A stretch of DNA of 64,000 nucleotides from Bacteroidota bacterium (GTDB lineage Bacteria > Bacteroidota > Bacteroidia > B-17B0 > Aurantibacillaceae), in assembly GCA_029237825.1 (NCBI GenBank), contig JAQZBQ010000012.1, forward strand, positions 24,498 through 88,497, written 5' to 3'. A program made the position numbers and the translations under genes. How positions within the stretch are numbered: position 1 is the first letter of the stretch; each line of letters begins with the position of its first letter. The notes beneath the pieces are model-generated. The model did no database searches and was not told where the DNA came from. It saw nothing but the letters and a program-made list of their open reading frames with translations. Positions 33,705 through 42,356 of this stretch are shown in pieces.

Positions 33705-34742
33705 ATGTTGAATGATAAGGTAGCTGTTGTTATTTTAAACTGGAACGGTCGGGTATTTTTAGAAAAGTTTCTTCCATCAGTAATTGAGCATTCTTCAGGG
33801 GCGCAAATTATTGTCGCCGATAACCAGTCGTCCGATGACAGCATCATATTTCTTAATGAGCATTATCCTCAGGTGCGGGTTATCATCAATCCTTCTAATG
33901 ACGGCTTTTCCAAAGGATATAATCTGGCGTTGAAACAGGTACAAGCAAGCTATTATGTTTTGTTAAATTCGGATGTTGAAGTTACAGAAAACTGGATTCA
34001 GCCGATTCTTGAGTTAATGCGTTCTGACGATTCAATCGGTGCTTGCCAGCCCAAGATACTGGACTATAACCATAAGTCTCTATTTGAATACGCAGGTGCT
34101 TCAGGCGGGTTTATTGACAAGTACGGTTATCCGTTTTGTCGTGGAAGAATTTTTAATGTTCTTGAATCTGATAAGGGGCAATACGATTTCACTACGGAAG
34201 TTTTTTGGGCAACAGGCGCATGTATGTTTGTGAGAGCAGAAGCGTTTTGGAAGGTCAATGGTTTTGATGACGATTATTTTGCTCACATGGAGGAAATTGA
34301 TTTGTGCTGGCGCATGAAAAACATTGGGTATAGAGTTTTTGTTGAACCAAAATCAACCGTATACCACGTTGGCGGCGGCACACTCAACAAATTGAGCCCC
34401 CGGAAAACATTTTTAAATTTCAGGAATAACCTCATTACGCTGACTAAAAATTCTAATGCGCCATTGCTATTCCTCAAAGTATTTTACAGGATGCTGCTCG
34501 ATGGCGTCGCGGCTATAAAATTTTTGTTAGAAGGACATGGCGCGCACTTTTTTGCAGTCATTAAAGCGCATGGCTCATATTATTTGCTTTTAAACTCTAC
34601 ATTAAAAAAAAGAAAAGCTATGAAAGCGATGCCTGGATTCAGAAACTCTACCAAAGGAGTGTACCGGAAGAATATTGTGTTTAGTCATTTTATAAAGGGA
34701 AAAAACTACTTCACTGAATTAAGTGATTTCAATGAATCCTAA
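33705..34742 (+). CDS. GT2 family glycosyltransferase (rhamnosyltransferase-like)
   Basis: 345 residues. The GT-A fold motifs are VAVVILNWNGRVFLEKFLPSV at the start, IIVADNQSSDDS, YYVLLNSDVEVTENWI (the DxD-like NSD), WATGACMFVRAEAFWKVNGFDDDYFAHMEEIDLCWRMK and YHVGGGTL. This is the rhamnosyl/N-acetylglucosaminyl type of GT2 used for O-antigen or exopolysaccharide chains. The C-terminal hydrophobic helix (APLLFLKVFYRMLLDGVAAIKFLL) may touch the membrane. It follows the GWxTD gene by 3 bp. Confidence 0.85.
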   Translation: MLNDKVAVVILNWNGRVFLEKFLPSVIEHSSGAQIIVADNQSSDDSIIFLNEHYPQVRVIINPSNDGFSKGYNLALKQVQASYYVLLNSDVEVTENWIQPILELMRSDDSIGACQPKILDYNHKSLFEYAGASGGFIDKYGYPFCRGRIFNVLESDKGQYDFTTEVFWATGACMFVRAEAFWKVNGFDDDYFAHMEEIDLCWRMKNIGYRVFVEPKSTVYHVGGGTLNKLSPRKTFLNFRNNLITLTKNSNAPLLFLKVFYRMLLDGVAAIKFLLEGHGAHFFAVIKAHGSYYLLLNSTLKKRKAMKAMPGFRNSTKGVYRKNIVFSHFIKGKNYFTELSDFNES

Positions 34743-34758
34743 TCTTGGTTTCATTGAT

Positions 34759-36375
34759 TTATTTAGATTCTTTCCATTTGGTGTGCATTCCTTTTTGAGG
34801 GTCAAATTCTTTCCCGTTCTTTTTACAAATGAGTTTTGACACATCCCTGGCTTGTATCAGTGAAATGGGGATTCCGCCGCCGGCTTGTCCCCAATGGCTG
34901 GCGTAGTAGAAGTTCTTTAAATGAGGTAACGTAAATTTCACGGGCGATGAAGCAACCATGTTTTTCCCCGGCAGCCATCCTTGAGCACTTCCCTGCCAAT
35001 TGTTTGTATAACGTAATACGGTTGCAGGTGTCGCAAAATCGATTACTTCTATATCATCTTTTATTCCCGGGAATTTTACTTCCAGTAATTCAATTAAAGC
35101 ATCGGTAAATTTTTTTTTCTCCAGGCGGTATTTTGCCCGTTCGTTCTTTCGCAAATCAATCCAGTATTTTCCATTGGTGGTATAAAAACTGCAGGCCATT
35201 ACGGTTTTACCTTCCGGCGCCAGGGTAGGGTCGTAATGGTAGAAATGTGCTTCCAGTCTGTCCCATGATTTGCCGCAGGGTGAAACAAGTTTTACGTCAG
35301 TAGGAAATCGCGAAAAGTGCGGATGCTCCTTGTAACTCTTTTTCAACCCAAATGAAACCAATAAAATGGAATAATACACCTCCAGTATCTTTCCATCCCT
35401 TAACTTAAGGATCGTGTCGTCTGTGTACTTTCCATTTAGGTATTCAAATACGGTTTTATACCAGTCGGCAGTTGAAAGTACAATATCACTGTGATGAACC
35501 ACATCGTTTCGAACAAGCAACCCTTTTGCTTCATGGTTTTCTGTAAGAATTTTTTTTACTGGTGTGTTGTAATGGATTTTTCCACCCAGTGAAACGTAAT
35601 TGTCAGCGATTCTTTGAGCCCAGCTTAACGACCCGCCAATCGGGTATCCTGCACACTTTTGGTCAAAAAACGACATGGGGAAATTGAGTACCATCATTTT
35701 AATTTCTTCACCATCAAAAAGTAATTCAAAACTTTCTTTCAGGAAAGGACTCTTAAATTTTCTTGCAATATCAAAATTGGTAATTCGTTTTTGTTTCGAA
35801 AGGTATTTTAAGAATTTGAGGTACTTTGCCATTTTAATTCCCCTGATAATGGAAGGGATAAAAGGTAATTTGTACATCACCGGAGGCAATTCAAATTGCT
35901 GAAGGTTGCGGATGTCGTTTATTACTTCATGAATTACGCCACTATCTTCGGGCGACAAATCCAACATATAATCACGGAGTTTATTTAAATCGGTGTATAA
36001 TTTGAAAGTGCGGCTACCATATTTATCACGCGTATTTTTTACTTCAACGTGTAATCGGATATCGTGATTATGAAATGGTACTTTTTCCATATCAATCAAT
36101 TCCGACCACATTTTGTAAAAGCCACTTCCTTTATTAGAACCCAAGATCCAATGAATGGAACCGTCAATGGTATATTCACCATTTTGCCAGCTTGTACATA
36201 AACCACCAGGAATAGAATGTTTCTCGAAGATCTGCGTCTCAAATCCGTTCATTTGTAAATAGCTGCCGGCAGATAAGCCGGAAATTCCGGCACCAATGAT
36301 ATTGATTTTGATCTTTTCCCGCACCTTCAAATTTAGGAAAAAATGCACAGCCAAAGTGAGGAAATCTTGACGCAC
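34759..36375 (-). CDS. FAD-dependent phytoene desaturase/carotenoid-isomerase-like oxidoreductase
   Basis: 538 residues from the ATG at 36375; a GTG at 36324 right before KINIIGAGISG is an alternative start. The FAD Rossmann motif INIIGAGISGLSAGSYLQMNGFETQIFEKHSIPGG opens the protein, and the C-terminus has FYYASHWGQAGGGIPISLIQARD, where the last dinucleotide-binding part (GxxxxGGGI) lies. Similar enzymes are CrtI, CrtO and all-trans-retinol saturase. No other carotenoid gene is nearby, so the substrate is open. Confidence 0.8.
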   Translation of the reverse strand: MRQDFLTLAVHFFLNLKVREKIKINIIGAGISGLSAGSYLQMNGFETQIFEKHSIPGGLCTSWQNGEYTIDGSIHWILGSNKGSGFYKMWSELIDMEKVPFHNHDIRLHVEVKNTRDKYGSRTFKLYTDLNKLRDYMLDLSPEDSGVIHEVINDIRNLQQFELPPVMYKLPFIPSIIRGIKMAKYLKFLKYLSKQKRITNFDIARKFKSPFLKESFELLFDGEEIKMMVLNFPMSFFDQKCAGYPIGGSLSWAQRIADNYVSLGGKIHYNTPVKKILTENHEAKGLLVRNDVVHHSDIVLSTADWYKTVFEYLNGKYTDDTILKLRDGKILEVYYSILLVSFGLKKSYKEHPHFSRFPTDVKLVSPCGKSWDRLEAHFYHYDPTLAPEGKTVMACSFYTTNGKYWIDLRKNERAKYRLEKKKFTDALIELLEVKFPGIKDDIEVIDFATPATVLRYTNNWQGSAQGWLPGKNMVASSPVKFTLPHLKNFYYASHWGQAGGGIPISLIQARDVSKLICKKNGKEFDPQKGMHTKWKESK

Positions 36376-36383
36376 ACTACATA

Positions 36384-36412
36384 AAAAAAGAGCCTGAAAA
36401 CTCAGGCTCTTT
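36384..36412 (-). terminator. Rho-independent terminator after raiA
   Basis: An 11-bp stem, AAAGAGCCTGA (36387-36397) and TCAGGCTCTTT (36402-36412), with loop AAAC. T-rich sequence follows on both strands, so it could work both ways, but it lies 21 bp after the raiA stop. Confidence 0.88.
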
Positions 36413-36432
36413 AAAAAATAGTATGATAAGGA

Positions 36433-36768
36433 TTAAATATCCAGGTCAGCGTTATTCATCCCAAGATTATTAGTAGGAGACGCTTTTTCTTTATGTTTTT
36501 TGATTTGGGTTTTCAATGCTTCGCAAGCCAAATCAATGGATTCTTCAAAGGATGCAGATTGTTTTTTAGAAAACAACTCCTGGCCTTTCGCCAGTATCTT
36601 AATTTCTGCTACTTTATTTTCACTGTTAGACGATTTATCAAGACGCATAATCACTTCGCCATTTATTAACCCGTCGTGTAAAATTTTTAATTTATTCATT
36701 TTATCGTTTGCAAAGTCAATCAGTTTTTTGTCTGCATCGAAATGAATGGATTGAATGTTCGTTGTCAT
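36433..36768 (-). CDS. raiA: Ribosome hibernation-promoting factor, HPF/RaiA family (short form)
   Basis: 111 residues: IQSIHFDADKKLIDFANDKMNKLKILHDG, then NGEVIMRLDKSSNSENKVAEIKILAKGQELFSKKQSASFEESIDLACEALKTQIKKHKEK, the whole HPF/YfiA fold, with a short tail. It binds the 30S decoding region and stops translation in stationary phase. Its mRNA has an unusually strong Shine-Dalgarno site for this phylum. It is the first gene after xerC-like on the same strand, but 52 bp away with its own start signals. Confidence 0.9.
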   Translation of the reverse strand: MTTNIQSIHFDADKKLIDFANDKMNKLKILHDGLINGEVIMRLDKSSNSENKVAEIKILAKGQELFSKKQSASFEESIDLACEALKTQIKKHKEKASPTNNLGMNNADLDI

Positions 36769-36773
36769 AATAA

Positions 36774-36782
36774 ATCCTCCTT
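36774..36782 (-). promoter_or_regulatory. Strong Shine-Dalgarno site of raiA
   Basis: On the minus strand AAGGAGGA lies 7 bases before the raiA ATG. Full-strength Shine-Dalgarno sites are rare in Bacteroidota, where the anti-SD end of 16S rRNA is masked on the ribosome, so this site may be regulatory. Confidence 0.7.
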
Positions 36783-36820
36783 TTTTTTGGTTTTTAATTT
36801 ATACTAGGTTTATTTAAATT

Positions 36821-37711
36821 TTAGTCTCCTCTTGGATGGGCTTGTTTGTATGAATTCTTTAATTTTTCAATAGTATTATGTGTGTAAATCTGTGTCGCGC
36901 TGAGGTTTGCATGGCCTAATAAATCTTTCACAGCGTTTATGTCCGCCCCATTATTTAAAAGGTGGGTTGCAAAAGTGTGACGTAATACATGAGGGCTTTT
37001 TTTCTGAATTGTTGTAACCTGCGAAAGGTATTTCTTTACAGATCTGTAAACCGCGTTTTCGTTTAATGCTTTCCCGTTCTCGCTAACCAACAACATCATA
37101 TTCGGTAAGTTTAGTTCCTGTTTAACTTTCAAATACGATTCAAGGTTTCGTTTAAGGCTTATGGAAATCGGAATGATTCTTTCCTTATTTCTTTTTCCAA
37201 GCACTTTGATCGTAGAATTAAATAAGTCAATATCCTTATCCTGTAAATGTGTAAGTTCCGATCTTCGTATTCCTGTTTGATATAATAAATCAAGAATTAA
37301 TCGGTCCCTTGTCCCATTAAAACCTTCTCCAAAGGCAACTTGTGAAAATAAGTCTTCCATTTGGTGCTCATCTACAAAAACCGGTAAACGTTTAGGTGTT
37401 TTTGGCCCCGATATTTTCGACATGGGATTAACCTCTATCACTTGCTGCCGTTGGAGGAATTTAAAAAAGGATTTGAGCGAAGATAATTTGCGGTTAACAG
37501 ACCGTGCTGAAATTTTGTCTTTCAGTAAGGACGCTATCCACGCGCGTACATTCTGGTAATTGATTTCCCCAATGGGATAATCTTCGTGCTCTGGATTTAT
37601 AAATGAGACGAATTGGTTAAGGTCATTTTTGTAGGAAGTAATCGTGTGGGATGAGTACCTTTTTTCGTAGGTTAAGTAATCGATAAAAGAATATAGATGC
37701 TTCTCTAACAT
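36821..37711 (-). CDS. Tyrosine recombinase XerC/XerD family
   Basis: 296 residues, the Xer length. The N-terminal SAM-like domain has LTYEKRYSSHTITSYKNDLNQF; the catalytic residues are Arg in YQTGIRRSELTHL, Lys in VLGKRNKERIIPI, His-x-x-Arg in HVLRHTFATHLL, His in LLGHANLSATQIY and Tyr in IYTH. It should resolve chromosome dimers at dif. It lies between rpsU and raiA, common in Bacteroidota. No element-borne features are present, so this is the housekeeping recombinase. Confidence 0.9.
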   Translation of the reverse strand: MLEKHLYSFIDYLTYEKRYSSHTITSYKNDLNQFVSFINPEHEDYPIGEINYQNVRAWIASLLKDKISARSVNRKLSSLKSFFKFLQRQQVIEVNPMSKISGPKTPKRLPVFVDEHQMEDLFSQVAFGEGFNGTRDRLILDLLYQTGIRRSELTHLQDKDIDLFNSTIKVLGKRNKERIIPISISLKRNLESYLKVKQELNLPNMMLLVSENGKALNENAVYRSVKKYLSQVTTIQKKSPHVLRHTFATHLLNNGADINAVKDLLGHANLSATQIYTHNTIEKLKNSYKQAHPRGD

Positions 37712-37765
37712 AAAAAACCTAAGGGTATAACGAATTTACTTTTTAAATCCGATATACCCTTAGGT
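37712..37765 (-). terminator. Long hairpin terminator between rpsU and the Xer gene
   Basis: A 12-bp stem (ACCTAAGGGTAT at 37717-37728, ATACCCTTAGGT at 37754-37765) encloses an inner part with further pairing (GGATTTA with TAAATTC). On the minus strand it ends in a T run (37712-37717) about 5 bp before the Xer start. Confidence 0.75.
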
Positions 37766-37790
37766 AAAATTATAAATTTTGTGAAATGTA

Positions 37791-37988
37791 TTATTCAGCA
37801 GCTAAACCCAGTTGCATTTTTTGCTTGTAAACAGCTTTAATGCGGGTTTGTCTGTTTGTGATCGATGGTTTTTCGAAGTTTTTGCGGCTACGTAATTGCT
37901 TAACAACACCTGTTTTTTCAAATTTCTTCTTGAACTTTTTTAAAGCTTTTTCTATGCTTTCACCTTCTTTTACTGCTACTATTAACAT
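37791..37988 (-). CDS. rpsU: 30S ribosomal protein bS21
   Basis: 65 residues: MLIVAVKEGESIEKALKKFKKKFEKTGVVKQLRSRKNFEKPSITNR, a full bS21 with the basic helix. In Bacteroidota bS21 is part of the pocket that holds the 3' end of 16S rRNA and blocks Shine-Dalgarno pairing. A perfect promoter lies upstream (38020-38051). I see no strong SD before this ATG. Confidence 0.95.
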   Translation of the reverse strand: MLIVAVKEGESIEKALKKFKKKFEKTGVVKQLRSRKNFEKPSITNRQTRIKAVYKQKMQLGLAAE

Positions 37989-38019
37989 TATATGATTTTA
38001 TTAAATTTAAATTGGGCTG

Positions 38020-38051
38020 CAAATATAGAGGCTAAATCACAAAAAACCAAA
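38020..38051 (-). promoter_or_regulatory. Bacteroidota-type promoter of rpsU
   Basis: On the minus strand TTTG (38048-38051), a 20-bp gap, then TATATTTG (38020-38027). Both boxes match the -33/-7 consensus (TTTG, TAnnTTTG), with the same spacing as the paaA promoter. The start codon lies 32 bp downstream of the -7 box. Confidence 0.8.
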
Positions 38052-38086
38052 TTTTATTAGCAATTAATTGTTTATTTTAGCCTGAA

Positions 38087-38287
38087 ATGACCAGCAGAAT
38101 GAAATATCTTTTTGTGTTCTTATTGAATATGATAGTTTTTTGCTCCTGTAAAAAAGATCGCGTTTGTCGGTGCGAAAATTCTCTTGGGGCTTATGATTCA
38201 GGAAGCCTTGAGTCCAGTAAATCCTATGCAAAAAAGTATTGTAAGTCGCTCTCGTCAGGAGAAACAGTTTGTAAATTGAAAGACTGA
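38087..38287 (+). CDS. Small cysteine-rich lipoprotein
   Basis: 66 residues from 38087 (62 if the ATG at 38099 is used). The leader KYLFVFLLNMIVFCSC ends in a lipobox with FCSC, so the mature protein is a short lipoprotein starting CKKDRVCRC. It has six cysteines after the lipobox and a DSGSLESSK spacer. No family is recognised. It lies in the rpsU promoter interval on the opposite strand and just touches the convergent carbonic anhydrase gene. Confidence 0.65.
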   Translation: MTSRMKYLFVFLLNMIVFCSCKKDRVCRCENSLGAYDSGSLESSKSYAKKYCKSLSSGETVCKLKD

Positions 38288-38800
38288 TTATTTAAACCAG
38301 GTACTGTACATCAGGTAATTGTTGGCAATACGGTTAATTTCTCCATGTATAAGTTCCTCTGAAATGTCTTTGACTTTCCTGGCAGGAACACCGGCAAAAA
38401 TGCAGCCACTCGGAACAACCGTTCCTTCCGTTAATACCGCCCCTGCGGCAATGATTGAGTTTGAACCAATTTCACAGTTATCCATAACTATCGCTCCCAT
38501 CCCAATCAATACATTATCGTGGATGGTACTTCCATGTACAATGGCGTTATGGCCCACCGAAACATTATTCCCTAAAACCGTTTTGGTTTTTTGATAGGTG
38601 CAATGTATTACTGCTCCATCCTGTATATTTACTTTGTTTCCTATACGAATCGAATTCACATCGCCCCGAACCACGGCATTGAACCAAAAACTGCAATCGT
38701 CGCCACAAATAACATCGCCAACAATAGTTGCGTTTGGGGCAATAAAACTGTTATTGCCAAGCGATGGTTCAATACCGTTAACCGGAAGAATAAAAGCCAT
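38288..38800 (-). CDS. Gamma-carbonic anhydrase family protein (left-handed beta-helix; PaaY-like)
   Basis: 170 residues of hexapeptide repeats (FIAPNATIVGDVICGDDCSFWFNAVVRGDV, IRIGNKVNIQDGAVIHC, VLGNNVSVGHNAIVHGSTI). The zinc ligands are the His in IHCTY and the two in VGHNAIVHG. The family covers gamma-carbonic anhydrases and PaaY, a hydroxyphenylacetyl-CoA thioesterase of the phenylacetate pathway. The paa genes lie 3-10 kb further right, so a PaaY role is possible, but the neighbours do not prove it. Confidence 0.85.
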   Translation of the reverse strand: MAFILPVNGIEPSLGNNSFIAPNATIVGDVICGDDCSFWFNAVVRGDVNSIRIGNKVNIQDGAVIHCTYQKTKTVLGNNVSVGHNAIVHGSTIHDNVLIGMGAIVMDNCEIGSNSIIAAGAVLTEGTVVPSGCIFAGVPARKVKDISEELIHGEINRIANNYLMYSTWFK

Positions 38801-38802
38801 AC

Positions 38803-39636
38803 TTATTTGGTTGAAATAATCTGGTTGCGCAATGTGGTGATCTTGGTATCCAGTGGTTGCAAAGCAGATAGGGAATAGTTGGAGTCGGATTTGTTATCGA
38901 GTAGGGTTTTGATGTCCTTAAGATCCGTCAATACATATTCTGCTTCAGTATTTAGTTTCGCTGACCCCAGCAGTTCAACGAGGTTAGCCAGTGATTCTTT
39001 TTGGTTAAATACTTCTTTGATAATGGCTTCGTTTTTTGTTTCTTTCGCGGTTTGGCAAGCCACATATAATCCTTCAATCCATGCGCCTGCAACTAACAGG
39101 GAGGATGTGCCTGGACGACCATTTTTCCTTAAGGTGTTATCGGCACTTTTAAAGGCCTGTGTAATAATATTTAACGTAGAATCGCGGTTGGATTGATTGG
39201 CAATCATACGGTCGCCCATATTTTCCCCGAATGAATTACTCACCCCCAGGCTTTTTGCAATGATGCTCACGCATTTGAAAAACAACATCGATTCCTGTGT
39301 TTGTTCATAGATGCTGGCTACATTTAAATCGGCGCCATACACTCCCAGGTTTAATGCACGGCTGCTTTCAATCGCATATTTACTCACATCGTCAGGACTA
39401 TTGAGGTAAGCAACATTATATTCTGAGCCGGCCTGTCTTGTCAATTCTAATATGGTTGCACGGGACGGAATGGTATTAAAAACATTTTGAGCAGAAATTT
39501 TTTGTGAATCTATACCGACAACCGGACTTGAATCTTCTTCTGTAACATCCACTTCCTCCTGATTACTGCCTCCACAAGCCGTTAACAACACTGCGCCAAT
39601 GATAGCCAATACTCCTTTCTTAAATTTAAAATGCAT
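38803..39636 (-). CDS. Lipoprotein of unknown function
   Basis: 277 residues from the ATG at 39636, giving a clean lipoprotein signal (KKGVLAIIGAVLLTACGG); a longer frame adds a less likely 16 residues. After a Glu/Asp-rich linker (NQEEVDVTEEDSS), the rest is alpha-helical, with ASIYEQTQESMLFFKCVSIIAKSLGVSNSFGENM and ESLANLVELLGSAKLN. I know no function; helical lipoproteins of this kind are common in the phylum. It lies 2 bp from the carbonic anhydrase gene. Confidence 0.72.
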   Translation of the reverse strand: MHFKFKKGVLAIIGAVLLTACGGSNQEEVDVTEEDSSPVVGIDSQKISAQNVFNTIPSRATILELTRQAGSEYNVAYLNSPDDVSKYAIESSRALNLGVYGADLNVASIYEQTQESMLFFKCVSIIAKSLGVSNSFGENMGDRMIANQSNRDSTLNIITQAFKSADNTLRKNGRPGTSSLLVAGAWIEGLYVACQTAKETKNEAIIKEVFNQKESLANLVELLGSAKLNTEAEYVLTDLKDIKTLLDNKSDSNYSLSALQPLDTKITTLRNQIISTK

Positions 39637-39696
39637 AAAAGTATTTTTAATTAGTAAATATACTTTATTCCTGAAAACATTCATAGGAAATTTCGC

Positions 39697-41439
39697 CTAC
39701 TTTTTCACACCGTTTTTGTAGGTCATTCGGCTTATCTCTTTACCGGTTTTATCATAAAAGATCCAGTCACCGTTAGCTACGCTTTGTTTTTTGCCTTTTC
39801 TTTTTTCACTAATAATTTTATAATTGCTAACGGATTGCACCTTGTTGTTTGTGTAATAGCTTACAGATTTTCCAGACAAATGGCCATCCTTAAAGCTTTG
39901 GGTTTTCATGATGCCGCCGGTTTCATAATAATAGGTCCAGGTACCATGTTGTTTTCCTTTGCTGTAATAGCCATCACTATCCACGTAATTTCCTTTTTCA
40001 AAATAAGTAATCCAGTGCCCGTGTTTTATTCCGCTCACATATGCGCCTTTCTCACGGTATTTTCCTGTATCGTACCAATATTCCCAGTCGCCATGTTTTT
40101 TGCCCTTATCGTTATAAGTTCCTTTATAGTTTGGTTTCCCGTTGATATACCATCCTTCCCATAATCCACTGATTTGTCCGTTTGTAAAACTTCCCTGGTC
40201 TTTTAATTGTCCGTTATTATACCAGCTTTGCCATTGTCCGTTTTCTTTCCCCGCTACGTATGGGCCTTCCTGAAGTTTCTTTCCATTTTCGAACCAGGTG
40301 GTCCAAATACCGGTTTTTACATCACTTTCAAAATTTCCTGTTTTCCACTTTTCTTTTGTGGGGTAAAAATATTCCCATGTACCATTCTGCTTGTCATCAA
40401 CAAAATTGCCTTCAGATTCTTTGTTCCCGTTACTGTAATAATAAATCCATTTTCCATCCCGCAAACCATTTTTCAACGTGCCTTCCATTTCTTTTTCACC
40501 TTTTTCTGTGAAAAATTTCCATAATCCGTTTTTCTTCCCGTTAACAAAAGGACCTTCACTCTTAATTTTATGATTTTGATAGTAGGAGGAATAATACCCG
40601 TTCAAAATGCCGTTTTGATACGTTGCTTCATAATCGAGTTCTCCATTTGGATGAAAGTATCGCCAAACGCCATCCATAAAACCGTCTTTGTAAGCGCCCT
40701 GGGCCTTTATGATGCCGGTATTGTATTGCGCGGTAAGAGTGCCATTTCCATTGACGATCACCGGCTTCCCGTTTTCGTTCCACATGTTATGGATTTTAAA
40801 TGTGGCAGAGTCGATATATTCTTTCTCGAACTTTTGTTTCCCGTTTTCATAAAACTCAGTATTTTTTCCGCAGGGTTTATTTTTACAAAAATTTTCAACG
40901 GCAGCGGGATTTCCATTTTTATAAAATGTTTTAACTTCACCGTCTTTTAAATCATTTTCGAATTTTCCTGAACTCTCCAGTTGTCCATTTTCAAAAAAAT
41001 ACAACCAATCACCGTGCTTTTTGCCTTTTCTAAAAGATTCACGGCTTTTAACGGTTTTATTTTCATGATAGGAAGTCCATATACTGTCAGCAAGGTTTTC
41101 TGAGAATACAGTTTCCTGTGCAAGGTCGCCGTTTTTAAAGTAATAGAAATTATGCCCGTTTTTTTTACCCCAATGGTAGCTTTCTGTAGCTTTCAGGATT
41201 TTATTCTCATAATAAAAATACCAGGTGCTATCTTCCTTGCCATTGTAAAACGAACCTTTTCTTGAAATATTTCCGTTCTTATAAAATTCGGTATGGCGCC
41301 CATGTGGCATACCCTTTACAATATTGGTCTCAGATTTTAATTTGGTTTGTTCACTATCGTAATATTCTTTTTTAGGTTGGGCCAAAGAAGTAAACGACAA
41401 AAGAGTGATAAAAAGAGAGAAGATTTTAAAACGCGTCAT
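39697..41439 (-). CDS. Secreted MORN-like (YwqK) repeat protein
   Basis: 580 residues with a signal peptide (FSLFITLLSFTSLAQ). About 22 units of the type YYENGKxKxEGxYxNGKKxGxWxYY cover nearly the whole protein, as in MORN_2/YwqK proteins. They fold as a long beta-hairpin ladder. Many homologues are annotated as 'toxin-antitoxin YwqK family antitoxin', but no toxin lies nearby, and the signal peptide argues for a periplasmic or surface role. It is isolated. Confidence 0.85.
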   Translation of the reverse strand: MTRFKIFSLFITLLSFTSLAQPKKEYYDSEQTKLKSETNIVKGMPHGRHTEFYKNGNISRKGSFYNGKEDSTWYFYYENKILKATESYHWGKKNGHNFYYFKNGDLAQETVFSENLADSIWTSYHENKTVKSRESFRKGKKHGDWLYFFENGQLESSGKFENDLKDGEVKTFYKNGNPAAVENFCKNKPCGKNTEFYENGKQKFEKEYIDSATFKIHNMWNENGKPVIVNGNGTLTAQYNTGIIKAQGAYKDGFMDGVWRYFHPNGELDYEATYQNGILNGYYSSYYQNHKIKSEGPFVNGKKNGLWKFFTEKGEKEMEGTLKNGLRDGKWIYYYSNGNKESEGNFVDDKQNGTWEYFYPTKEKWKTGNFESDVKTGIWTTWFENGKKLQEGPYVAGKENGQWQSWYNNGQLKDQGSFTNGQISGLWEGWYINGKPNYKGTYNDKGKKHGDWEYWYDTGKYREKGAYVSGIKHGHWITYFEKGNYVDSDGYYSKGKQHGTWTYYYETGGIMKTQSFKDGHLSGKSVSYYTNNKVQSVSNYKIISEKRKGKKQSVANGDWIFYDKTGKEISRMTYKNGVKK

Positions 41440-41550
41440 AAGAGTAAATTTAGCTTTATAACGGTGTTTGCTGAGTAAGGGTATGTAAAAATTGTAAACA
41501 ATCCAAAGTTTACTACGAATACAGTCTAAGGTGCCTTAAACGTCAATAAA

Positions 41551-42327
41551 TTATTTCCCTTTGAACTCCGGTTTTCGCTTTTCAAGAAATGCATTGACGC
41601 CCTCAGTATAATCAAAAGTAGAGGCCGCTTCTACCTGAACTTTTCCTTCCAGGTCGAGTTGTTTGGTATAGGTATTAACCATGCTTTCATTTAAGAGGCG
41701 TTTGGTTAAACCAAGGCCCTTTGTTGGCATCGAGGCTATATTATCAGCAAAACCTAACACATCGCTCATAAACGTTTCATCAGAAAAGATTTTATAAATC
41801 ATTCCCATCTGTAACGCGTCGGTTGCGTTCACTTTATCGCCTGTCATCATTAATGCGGATGCCCGTTGAAATCCGATTAAGCGCGGTAGAAAAAAAGTCC
41901 CGCCCGAATCCGGAATTAAACCTATTTTACTGAAAGCCTGAATAAATGAAGCAGATTGCGATGCTAGAACTATATCACACGCCAATGCAATATTGGCGCC
42001 TGCACCGGCTGCAACACCGTTAACGGCTGCAATTACAGGCTTTTCGATGCTTCGGATTCGCGTTATAATGGGATTATAATGTTCATCAACAATTTTTGAG
42101 ATACCTGGTCCGTTTGGATCAATTGCTTCGGCTAAATCCTGTCCTGCGCAAAACGCTTTACCCGAGGCCGATAAGACAATAGCCCTCACATCATCGTTTT
42201 TTTCTGCCTGGTCAAGTACAGTGTGTAATTGCAAGGCCATCTCGCGGTTAAAACTGTTAAATTTATCTGCACGATTTAAGGTAATAAACATCACCTTATT
42301 TTTAAGTTCGGAAAGTATAAAGCTCAT
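41551..42327 (-). CDS. paaG: Enoyl-CoA hydratase/isomerase, PaaG-like (epoxyphenylacetyl-CoA isomerase)
   Basis: 258 residues of the crotonase fold: SGKAFCAGQDLAEAIDPNG (oxyanion-hole region), VIAAVNGVAAGAGANIALACD, then AFSKIGLIPDSGGTFFLPRLIGFQRA with the Asp typical of PaaG where hydratases have Glu. PaaG turns the ring-1,2-epoxide of phenylacetyl-CoA into an oxepin. It lies downstream of the kinase gene and paaD on the same strand, so the paa assignment is likely. Confidence 0.85.
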   Translation of the reverse strand: MSFILSELKNKVMFITLNRADKFNSFNREMALQLHTVLDQAEKNDDVRAIVLSASGKAFCAGQDLAEAIDPNGPGISKIVDEHYNPIITRIRSIEKPVIAAVNGVAAGAGANIALACDIVLASQSASFIQAFSKIGLIPDSGGTFFLPRLIGFQRASALMMTGDKVNATDALQMGMIYKIFSDETFMSDVLGFADNIASMPTKGLGLTKRLLNESMVNTYTKQLDLEGKVQVEAASTFDYTEGVNAFLEKRKPEFKGK

Positions 42328-42356
42328 AATATTGAATTATGCACTAAAAATGGGAT

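Noticed and set aside
36821..37711. Integrase of a mobile element
   Set aside because: Length, motifs and the rpsU/raiA setting match the housekeeping Xer recombinase; no att repeats are seen near the tRNA-Ser or this gene.
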